From Syntrophaceae bacterium UBA5761 (GTDB taxonomy: Bacteria > Desulfobacterota > Syntrophia > Syntrophales > UBA4778), in assembly GCA_002418885.1 (NCBI GenBank), contig DIEZ01000040.1, positions 9,245 through 31,182 on the forward strand: 21,938 nucleotides of DNA, given 5' to 3'. Below the pieces are notes generated by a model, which had not been told where the DNA came from, ran no database searches, and was given only the letters and a program-made list of their open reading frames with translations. Made by a program: the position numbers and the translations under genes. Positions 15,509 to 21,938 of this stretch are shown here, piece by piece (position 1 is the stretch's first letter; the number at the start of each line of letters is the position of its first letter).

Positions 15509-17980
15509 ATGAGTCGACTCCATACCATCACCGAGTATCTTGAACGAAAAAATGCCTCGCCGCCCGACGACCCCGAATTCCTGAAGAAGATCGTCGAGCT
15601 GATGGGAATCGACACCCGGAGCGGTGGGGCGCTGGTTGAGACGCTTCCCTTTTCCGGAAACGATGCAACGGCAGGTGCGGAGACGGAACTCCAGGCCGCC
15701 GTCATCGGCAGACGAAGCGATGTCGACCTACCCATCATGATCGAACAATCCAATTATTACGCTAACATTATGAGGCGGACAGCGGCTGGAGACACACCCA
15801 GAAAGGTCATTACCGACCTCGAAAAGTGGTTGACCTCAAACCAGGAAAATGTTTGGGAAAACAGTTGGGTCCGCTTTCCCCGGGCCGTGTTGAGCTCCTT
15901 TGCCGAAGATGTTTTCCGGAAAGACCTGTTGGCCGATAAACAAAGCCGGAACGCCGTTTTGAGGAGCGATGCGCATAAGTTCGTCGTTTCCGTCGGGGGC
16001 GAGGAATACCTCCGGGTCCCGCTCAGTTACCTGCTCAAGCTGGCTCTGGCTGATGTGGTCAGTGCGAGTGCTGATGTGCCCCGACCGATTCACAGGGTGG
16101 GCTGCGAGTTGATGGAACATTTTCTCAGCGACAACACCTCTCCGGAGACGCATTCCTTTTGGCTGGTCTTTTCCGGCAAGGACAGCGACACGGGAAAGGG
16201 GATTGCCGGAGAAACTTCGATACGATTCCTTCTTACGCAACTTCTCATCATGTATGCCAACCGGAAGTTTTGCCTGGCCGGGAACGGACAGAAGGCCATC
16301 ATATTCTCTTCGCCCCATCCTCCTGTCAGGCAGAAATGGCTTAACGATTGCATTTCTGACGCCTTTTACAGAGAACTGTTCATGAATCCCTGTCTGTCGG
16401 GTTGGGACAGGGGAGAGCTAAAACTGGAATACATGCATCTATGCCACGGGGTGTTGAGCAGGAGTCAGCTCAATAGCGTGGCCAAGCTCAAGGAAGCGGG
16501 CATCCTCACCAGGAATCTGGTAGTCCTGCCCAACCTTTCGAATATCAGCCTCGCCAATAACGGGACTCATATCAGCTTAGGGAGCCGAAGACTATCAAAG
16601 CTGCTGTCAGAGCCGTCATCGGGATTCACCCGCATTCACGAAAAATATGTGGGTGATCTGGTGATTAAGATAATGGAACACTTCCTGCCGCTTTTTGTGG
16701 GGACCTACAGTGCGGCGCCGTACCGTTTCGATTTCCAGGATTTTCACCCTGAAAAGGTTCTGGGATTTCTTCCCCATGAACTCGATTACACCCACCTAAG
16801 GATGTTCTGGCGGCGATGGAAGAAGAAGGCGCATATCAGTATCCTGGGAAGATCCTTGACTCCCTTCGGTATTGCCCGGCTTGATCGGATAGTCAGCGGC
16901 CTTTTCGGCCTGCATGGTGATTACGTCCCTGATCTACGCCTTATCGATTATCCGGTCATGCTCATGAGCACGGAAAAGAGTCCCGCGCTGGATGGAAAGC
17001 TTGGAAACTCCGATAGGCTGAAAAGAGATCTTTCCGATCTCGGCATCTTCGATGCTCGCATGTCCCTCTATATCCTATACAAGCTTCGGGAATATGAGGT
17101 CATGGGATTTTCGGGTTTTGAAGGACGTCATTACAGTCTCTTCGAGAATTACGAGGAGGATATGGGAAGGGCGGCTCAACTGCAGATCCTGATTGCCGCG
17201 CTTGCCTATAAATACGTTGCCATGGGTCTGTACGCACACACCCACATTCCCGACGACCCTTTTGTTGAAAGCGAACGCCGACAGGTGATCTTTGGAACGG
17301 CTGCCGGGATACCGACTTTTTTCGTCAGGAGTGACACGATAAACCTATTTCTCCGGAGAATTCTCCGGCGGGTATCCCGCATGCGTAAGAGTAGACGGTA
17401 TCCCGGATACCTCAGGGTGCACAACGTGGAATATCGGAAAGCCCTGGTCCATGTCTTGGAGGAAGATGCCGCCGACCTCATCGAGTGCTTGTGCATGAAG
17501 GAAACTCTTAAGGATCTCATGAACCGCCTGGATAACGACGAGTTTTCAGCGGCCGGCAGATTGACCCGCGGGGTCGTCGAAGAAGCGAACACGAACGACC
17601 CCATGAAACTGAATGCGCAAGAATTCAACAGCGCGGCCGAAAGGTATTACCGTGAACGGCTGAGGAAACGACATCTGACGGAGGCCATCCTGTGCCTGGA
17701 GAGGGGTCTTGTAAATATGGAAAGGCATTCGCAGGACGTCGACTCTGTATCAACCCTTGCTCTCAAGACGACGCTCGGCCACCAGCGCCCCAATGACTTC
17801 CTTCAACTTGTCAAGGAGGATGTCATAGAGGATCGGATTTCTCTGGGAGATATCATCAAACTAATTTACCTTTCTCTTCTCTATACGTATATGGAAAGAT
17901 GTAAGGCAAAGTCGTTGTCAAGAAGGATTTATGACGATGAAGACAGGACATCACCAGTATCTGGACCGGGAATCCGGTAA
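15509..17980 (+). CDS. Large conserved-looking protein of unknown function (823 residues)
   Basis: I do not recognise this family. It is a long, mostly soluble protein with no signal peptide and no clear transmembrane helix. It has several blocks that look constrained: GAETELQAAVIGRRSD (56-71), WENSWVRFPR near 116-125, GEEYLRVPLSYLLKLALAD (164-182), FEGRHYSLFENYEEDMG (537-553), ALAYKYVAMGLYAHTHIPDD (564-583), FVESERRQVIFG (585-596), RRYPGYLRVHNVEYRKAL (629-646) and EFNSAAERYYRERLRKRHL (705-723). The His/Asp/Glu/Arg-rich C-terminal half suggests an enzyme. The ATG follows GGGGGG at seven bases. It starts 53 bases after the HAD fusion, and its last 50 bases overlap the decarboxylase gene in another frame. 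The lipid-type genes around it suggest a role on the same substrate, but this is inference. Confidence 0.8.
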   Translation: MSRLHTITEYLERKNASPPDDPEFLKKIVELMGIDTRSGGALVETLPFSGNDATAGAETELQAAVIGRRSDVDLPIMIEQSNYYANIMRRTAAGDTPRKVITDLEKWLTSNQENVWENSWVRFPRAVLSSFAEDVFRKDLLADKQSRNAVLRSDAHKFVVSVGGEEYLRVPLSYLLKLALADVVSASADVPRPIHRVGCELMEHFLSDNTSPETHSFWLVFSGKDSDTGKGIAGETSIRFLLTQLLIMYANRKFCLAGNGQKAIIFSSPHPPVRQKWLNDCISDAFYRELFMNPCLSGWDRGELKLEYMHLCHGVLSRSQLNSVAKLKEAGILTRNLVVLPNLSNISLANNGTHISLGSRRLSKLLSEPSSGFTRIHEKYVGDLVIKIMEHFLPLFVGTYSAAPYRFDFQDFHPEKVLGFLPHELDYTHLRMFWRRWKKKAHISILGRSLTPFGIARLDRIVSGLFGLHGDYVPDLRLIDYPVMLMSTEKSPALDGKLGNSDRLKRDLSDLGIFDARMSLYILYKLREYEVMGFSGFEGRHYSLFENYEEDMGRAAQLQILIAALAYKYVAMGLYAHTHIPDDPFVESERRQVIFGTAAGIPTFFVRSDTINLFLRRILRRVSRMRKSRRYPGYLRVHNVEYRKALVHVLEEDAADLIECLCMKETLKDLMNRLDNDEFSAAGRLTRGVVEEANTNDPMKLNAQEFNSAAERYYRERLRKRHLTEAILCLERGLVNMERHSQDVDSVSTLALKTTLGHQRPNDFLQLVKEDVIEDRISLGDIIKLIYLSLLYTYMERCKAKSLSRRIYDDEDRTSPVSGPGIR

Positions 17981-18983
17981 AGTTCTTACGGAAAAACTTT
18001 ACGGGGATAGGGCGGTGCGCTTTCTTTATTCCTCGTTGCGGGAAAGAGCTCCCGCATTGTTTCGCGCGGTGACCAGCGCCCGGATATGCAGTTTTCTGGC
18101 GTTTATAAGTTTTAATGATTTCCTGTCGGAAAGGCGTTCAGGTTATAAAGAATTGATGAACGCCTGTAGAATCAACCTGACTGAGTGCTTGGAATGTCCC
18201 GACCGTCTCGATACCCTCGAGAAAATCTTTCAAAGAAAGATTCGCTATTGGGAGTGTCGACCGATGCCGAAAGAAACATGCACGGTGGTCTCTCCGGCCG
18301 ACGCAAAGGTCCTGTTGGGTTCCTTTTGCGAGACGTCGAGCCTTTTCATCAAAGGAAAGTTCTTCGATTATGAGGAATTATTAGGTCGTGACAAAACTGA
18401 CTGGTTGACTGCTTTTTGCGAAGGGGATTTTGCCGTCTTCAGGCTGACGCCTGACAAATACCACTACAACCACACGCCCGTGGCCGGTAGAGTCGTCGAT
18501 TTCTATGAAATACAAGGAGAGTACCATTCCTGTAATCCTGATGCCGTCATCAGTGTAGCCACCCCTTACTCCAAGAACAAACGGGTGGTAACGGTCATCG
18601 ACACAGACGTGCCGGGCGGAACGGGTGTGGGTCTTGTGGCTATGATCGAGGTCGCGGCCCTGATGGTCGGCCAGATCGTCCAGTGCTACAGCAAAGAGAA
18701 ATATGATGACCCGGTGCCGATTTACCAGGGCCTTTTTATGGACAAAGGGATGCCGAAAAGCCTTTTTCGTCCCGGCAGCAGCACGGACATTCTGGTATTG
18801 CAAAAGGGTCGTATGCGTTTTTCTGAGGACCTTGTTTGCAACTTGCGCCGTCCGGACGCCGAAAGCCGTTTTACCGTGGGATTCGGTCAACGCCTTGTAG
18901 AGACGGACGTCAAGGTTAGGTCCTTGATCGGGCAGGCGGTAGACCTTCCAACCTCGCAGAACCTCAACAATGAGCCACTATGA
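17931..18983 (+). CDS. psd: Phosphatidylserine decarboxylase-like proenzyme
   Basis: A 350-residue member of the PSD family of self-cleaving pyruvoyl enzymes, which turn phosphatidylserine into phosphatidylethanolamine. The cleavage motif is PGSST (281-285): cut expected between G282 and S283, making a pyruvoyl group from S283; this replaces the usual LGST. D124 (SPADAKV) and H181 (YHYNHTPVAG) match the catalytic Asp and His of the family. KFFDYEELLG, YHSCNP and DTDVPGGTGVGLVAMIEV are also family-like. It is longer at the N-terminus than short bacterial PSDs, with HQYLDRESGKV as the first conserved stretch. The ATG at 17931 (or 17937) follows AGAAGG inside the end of the upstream gene. It overlaps the next gene by four bases. 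Whether its substrate is phosphatidylserine itself is not certain. Confidence 0.85.
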   Translation: MTMKTGHHQYLDRESGKVLTEKLYGDRAVRFLYSSLRERAPALFRAVTSARICSFLAFISFNDFLSERRSGYKELMNACRINLTECLECPDRLDTLEKIFQRKIRYWECRPMPKETCTVVSPADAKVLLGSFCETSSLFIKGKFFDYEELLGRDKTDWLTAFCEGDFAVFRLTPDKYHYNHTPVAGRVVDFYEIQGEYHSCNPDAVISVATPYSKNKRVVTVIDTDVPGGTGVGLVAMIEVAALMVGQIVQCYSKEKYDDPVPIYQGLFMDKGMPKSLFRPGSSTDILVLQKGRMRFSEDLVCNLRRPDAESRFTVGFGQRLVETDVKVRSLIGQAVDLPTSQNLNNEPL

Positions 18984-20032
18984 TTGACTTGATTTTTATC
19001 GTCGTCCTCGTCCTTCTGTTTACCTTACTTTTTGGTTGGAGTTTCAAACATTTGCCCGAGGAGCGATGGCAGATACTGGCATCCGTTCCGGTCAAGAAAG
19101 TTTCTCCCGGCGTATGGGAGGGCGTGAATTTGACTTATTACGGTTTGCTGAACGCAAATGCGATTGCCATTGCCGTATCCATCTTTTTCGTTCTGACCGG
19201 GGCCGTCAGAGTCCCGCTCTCCCTGACTTTAGCGACGGCTTTCCTTGTCCTACTTTTATGCGTGCCTGCATCGAGGATCCTCGCCCGGCTGATTGAGAAA
19301 AAGGCCTTCACCTCTACTGTCGGCGGCGCATCATTCGTAGGCCTGCTGGTTGCCCCGGTGGTTCTATGGGCCATGAACGGCGCCCGGCATATGATTGCCG
19401 CGGATCCGTTTAATCCCATGCCGATCCTGGCGGCGATAGCTGTTGCGTATGCGTTCGGAGAAGGGTCGGGGCGGCTGGCCTGCATCAGTTTCGGTTGCTG
19501 CTACGGGAAACCCCTTTCTCAATGCGGCCGTGCACTTCAAGCGGTGTTCAGGCATTGCAGTTTTGTCTTCTCGGGCGAAACGAAGAAGATTGCCTACGAG
19601 AGCGGTCTGGAGAACCAGAAAGTTATTCCCACCCAGGCCATTACAGCCGTTATCTGTGTCGGGATAGGACTTGTCGGAACCTATCTTTTCCTGCAGGCTC
19701 TCTTCACAGCCGCTTTTCTGGTAGCGGTTCTTGGGACGCAGGTCTGGCGGATCGTGTCAGAGACGCTGAGAGCGGATTGGCGGGGTGGAGGACGTATGAC
19801 GGCTTATCAGCTCATGAGCTTTGGGGGCGCCGCGTATGCCGTTTTTATTGCGACGGTGATGCCTGCGAGACCCGACCCTGTCGTGAGCGTGGTAGACGGG
19901 TTGCGATCGTTACTGCACCCGGGCACGATTTTTTTTCTTCTCCTGTTGTGGTTTTTCAGCTTTATCTATACGGGGCGCAGCCGGGTGACCGGGTCCCAGG
20001 TGACGGTGTACGTGCACCCTGGTCGGATCTGA
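18980..20032 (+). CDS. Lgt-like integral membrane protein (prolipoprotein diacylglyceryl transferase family)
   Basis: A 350-residue polytopic membrane protein with about seven to eight hydrophobic helices. Lgt features are visible: GGASF near 115-119, EGSGRLACISFGCCYGKP (161-178; R165 matches the essential arginine of GRxGN), IPTQ (217-220; HPTQ in Lgt) and R257..E261..R264 matching the EFFR region. However, the FHGG motif reads FVGL, so the essential histidine is V120, and the usual Asn after GR is C168. Canonical Lgt moves diacylglycerol from phosphatidylglycerol to a lipobox cysteine; this one may have another acceptor or activity, and a standard lgt probably exists elsewhere. It starts on the ATGA shared with the decarboxylase stop, so the two are translationally coupled. 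I leave the symbol blank because the active site differs. Confidence 0.78.
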   Translation: MIDLIFIVVLVLLFTLLFGWSFKHLPEERWQILASVPVKKVSPGVWEGVNLTYYGLLNANAIAIAVSIFFVLTGAVRVPLSLTLATAFLVLLLCVPASRILARLIEKKAFTSTVGGASFVGLLVAPVVLWAMNGARHMIAADPFNPMPILAAIAVAYAFGEGSGRLACISFGCCYGKPLSQCGRALQAVFRHCSFVFSGETKKIAYESGLENQKVIPTQAITAVICVGIGLVGTYLFLQALFTAAFLVAVLGTQVWRIVSETLRADWRGGGRMTAYQLMSFGGAAYAVFIATVMPARPDPVVSVVDGLRSLLHPGTIFFLLLLWFFSFIYTGRSRVTGSQVTVYVHPGRI

Positions 20033-20168
20033 CAACAACGACGGCCTGTTTCGCAGATGAATTTCAGTTCCCGTCGGCAATCATGATAGATGTGCAAAAA
20101 GATGGCTGACCATGGGCGGAATCAGAAAGGTTTTTACCTGTACTTCTTCAGTGATGACGACCTGAAAA
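20033..20168. other. Convergent intergenic gap, no clear terminator
   Basis: This 136-base gap lies between the converging Lgt-like gene and the sensor protein. It holds a weak inverted repeat, CGACGG near 20038 against CCGTCG near 20073, without a T-run. I looked here on the minus strand for a missing HAMP or kinase continuation of the sensor gene; all frames run into stops and none looks like HAMP. Confidence 0.4.
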
Positions 20169-20744
20169 TCAATCTTCTGTCACCCGTGACGCTATGAATC
20201 TTGAAAAGAGAAGCGCAAGAATGAGGGAAGGAATCACGACAATGTACAACGTTATGTGTATCGCCCGATATAGAATATCTATCGATTTCGTCACTGCGGT
20301 CATCGGACGTGCCAATCGAATGTAACCCTTGATGCGGGAATTTTCTTTGATCGGGAAAGCTACATACAGCATGCTTTCCTGGATTGTCACACTGAAGCGT
20401 GATGACTTGCCTTGTCCTTCTTTGACGGCCTGCTGGATTTCGGGCCGGTTTAGATGGTTGTCCATTTTTGACGCGTCGGCCTGAGAATTGGCCAGAACCC
20501 GTCCGGAAGGGTCTATGAGAGTCAACCGAACGTTCAGCTGTTTGGCTATCTCCGGAATGTCACTTTGAATGCGTTCTCCGGGAATGAAGGCCGTAACTCG
20601 GGCAACACTGAATAACTCGTCCTCCACTCCCTTTGTCATGATGTCCTTGATCTGCTGCGTGAGAAAAAAATCCAGGACGGCCACAGTAATGAGGACCAGT
20701 ATCAGATAAGAAGCGAATACTTTTACGAAGGTAAGACGTTTCAT
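20169..20744 (-). CDS. Stand-alone PhoR-type sensor protein lacking the kinase
   Basis: A 191-residue protein with TM1 at about 9-28, an extracytoplasmic domain at about 30-158 and TM2 at about 161-182, ending ten residues later. It matches the sensor part of PhoR at 8568 without gaps over the first about 100 residues (TKGVE at 37-41 and NHLNRPEIQ at 96-104 in both), and the two share MLYVA, YIRLARP/YVRLARP and KSID further on. HAMP, PAS, HisKA and ATPase domains are absent. It has its own ATG with GAGGGAG about ten bases upstream and no internal stop, so it may be a real small membrane protein, e.g. a modulator that pairs with PhoR. It could instead be the remnant of a duplicated kinase. It follows the PiT transporter gene by 176 bases on the same strand, which favours a phosphate-linked role. 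Confidence 0.75.
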   Translation of the reverse strand: MKRLTFVKVFASYLILVLITVAVLDFFLTQQIKDIMTKGVEDELFSVARVTAFIPGERIQSDIPEIAKQLNVRLTLIDPSGRVLANSQADASKMDNHLNRPEIQQAVKEGQGKSSRFSVTIQESMLYVAFPIKENSRIKGYIRLARPMTAVTKSIDILYRAIHITLYIVVIPSLILALLFSRFIASRVTED

Positions 20745-20920
20745 GGTTGAATAACTCCCTCAATAAACAAACAGATTCACCACCCCATACGATGCAGCAT
20801 CCTTGCGCTATTTGCGCAGTCGGGCAAGAAGTATATAACAACTTGGCTCGGAAGGACAGATGAATCAAAATATGGGGGGGAATAGCTTCAAGGGGAAGTC
20901 GTGGTCAGGAAGCACTGTGA

Positions 20921-21919
20921 TTAAAATGAAGCTTTTGTGGCAAAATAGAAGGCCGCTGATATCAGTGCCGAGACCGGTATCGTCAGGACCCATGCCCAGA
21001 GGATATTCCCGGCAACGCCCCAGCGCACAGCCGTAAGGCGTTTTGTGGACCCGACGCCCATGATGGCGCCGGTGATGGTGTGGGTAGTGCTAACAGGGAT
21101 GCCTGCAGCGGAAGCCCCTATGATGGCGATGGCCGCGGCCGTTTCCGCGCAGAAACCGCCCATGGGTTGAAGTTTAGTGATTTTTGTGCCCATGGTTTTG
21201 ACGATGCGCCATCCCCCCGTCATGGTTCCAAGGGCTATGGCTGTGTAGCATGCGATCTCGACCCAGTAAGGGATATGAAAAGTCGACCCCAGGTAGCCGT
21301 TGTTGAAGAGGATGATCGCGATAATCCCCATGGTCTTCTGGGCGTCGTTCATCCCGTGACCCAGACTGTATACGGCGGCGGAGAAGAGCTGCAACCGCCG
21401 GAATACCCGGTCTGTCTTGCTCACCGTTTTTTTTCCTGAGATGTTCAGGACGAGGACCATCATGACGAACCCGAGAACGAGGCCGATGGTCGGCGAAAGG
21501 ACGATGAAGCTCGCCGTCTTGAGAATGCCCTCCCAGACGAGGGTTGCCGTGCCGCCCTTCATCACGGCGGCTCCGATCAGGCCGCCGATCAGGGCGTGGG
21601 AAGAACTGCTCGGCAGGCCCACCCACCATGTGATAAGATTCCATGCAATCGCACCGGCGAGGGCTGAGAGAATGAGGCGGTTGTCAACGATTGCGGGGTC
21701 GATGATGCCGGTTCCGACTGTCTTGGCGACGGCGACACCTATGAAGAACGCGGCGATAAAGTTGAAAAAGGCCGCGAAGAGGACGGCCTGCCTGGGTTTA
21801 AGAACACGGGTCGAGACGACGGTAGCGATCGAATTCGCTGCGTCATGGAATCCATTTATAAAGTCGAAAACAAGGGCAACAAGGATGACGAAAACGACGA
21901 CGGCCAAGGAATCACCCAT
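20921..21919 (-). CDS. pit: PiT-family inorganic phosphate transporter
   Basis: A 332-residue low-affinity phosphate symporter of the inner membrane with about ten hydrophobic helices. Both PiT signatures are present: FDFINGFHDAANSIATVVSTR near the N-terminus (about 19-39) and GHGMNDAQKTMGIIAI in the second half; GLPSSSSHALIGGLIGA and GIPVSTTHTITGAIMGVG are the paired serine-rich repeats of the fold. It is complete, with the ATG at 21919 only 19 bases from the window end, so any promoter or upstream DUF47/PhoU-like partner, common for this family, would be outside. It supplies phosphate when it is plentiful, complementing PstSCAB. The PhoR-like sensor gene lies downstream. Confidence 0.95.
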   Translation of the reverse strand: MGDSLAVVVFVILVALVFDFINGFHDAANSIATVVSTRVLKPRQAVLFAAFFNFIAAFFIGVAVAKTVGTGIIDPAIVDNRLILSALAGAIAWNLITWWVGLPSSSSHALIGGLIGAAVMKGGTATLVWEGILKTASFIVLSPTIGLVLGFVMMVLVLNISGKKTVSKTDRVFRRLQLFSAAVYSLGHGMNDAQKTMGIIAIILFNNGYLGSTFHIPYWVEIACYTAIALGTMTGGWRIVKTMGTKITKLQPMGGFCAETAAAIAIIGASAAGIPVSTTHTITGAIMGVGSTKRLTAVRWGVAGNILWAWVLTIPVSALISAAFYFATKASF

Positions 21920-21938
21920 GTTTCAGGACTATTCCCTC

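Noticed and set aside
17235..17252. HTHIPD in the 823-residue protein as an HX4D acyltransferase motif
   Set aside because: It fits the spacing by chance, but the other PlsB/PlsC motifs are absent, so acyltransferase is not supported.
19495..20109. Second-frame open reading of 204 codons inside the Lgt-like gene
   Set aside because: It is Arg/Gly/Ser-rich with no hydrophobic pattern, whereas the other frame gives an Lgt-like membrane protein.
20033..20168. Frameshifted kinase remainder after the short PhoR-like sensor gene
   Set aside because: No frame on the minus strand shows HAMP or kinase sequence, and the opposite strand soon enters the Lgt-like gene.

Overview
The window looks like a GC-rich, Gram-negative bacterial chromosome. 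A Desulfobacterota / former Deltaproteobacteria affiliation fits best, but this is an inference from gene content and not proven. The supporting signs are a SerC of the archaeal/alphaproteobacterial-type branch, a menaquinone-type UbiE/MenG, a PhoB/PhoR/Pst system with an E. coli-like Pho box, and c-di-GMP signalling. No rRNA, tRNA, CRISPR array, insertion sequence or phage gene was seen.

Left part (1-2826). The 5' end of serA and a complete serC lie on the minus strand, forming a serine-biosynthesis pair. Divergently from them, radA/sms is read from a good sigma70-type promoter (TTGACG-17-TATAGT).

Phosphate block (2838-10310, plus strand). The order is phoB, menG/ubiE, pstS, pstC, pstA, pstB, phoU, phoR. 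phoB sits 11 bases after radA and is separated from its partner phoR by menG and the whole pst operon. A near-consensus Pho box with a correctly spaced -10 lies just upstream of pstS. A strong intrinsic terminator lies between pstS and pstC, as expected if the periplasmic binding protein is made in excess over the permease. PstSCAB imports phosphate, PhoU couples the transporter to the kinase, PhoR senses, and PhoB activates.

Signalling block (10369-13684, minus strand). It holds an EAL-CBS-GGDEF cyclic-di-GMP protein with both active sites apparently intact. After a ~375-base non-coding stretch comes an overlapping STAS-domain / metallo-beta-lactamase-fold hydrolase gene pair.

Putative lipid operon (13968-20032, plus strand). 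It contains four tightly packed genes: a HAD-hydrolase fused to a menorin/GDPD-like phosphodiesterase barrel; an 823-residue protein I cannot assign; a divergent phosphatidylserine decarboxylase; and an Lgt-like membrane protein that has lost the family's key HGG histidine. The second/third and third/fourth genes overlap. Its promoter region carries a degenerate Pho-box-like element. This is the best candidate in the window for an undescribed system, possibly phosphate-responsive membrane lipid or lipid-anchor chemistry. That role is a hypothesis.

Right part (20169-21919, minus strand). A PiT-family low-affinity phosphate transporter is followed by a 191-residue stand-alone copy of the PhoR sensor region (two TM helices plus the extracytoplasmic domain). 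It aligns without gaps to the first ~100 residues of the full PhoR but has no HAMP, PAS or kinase domain.
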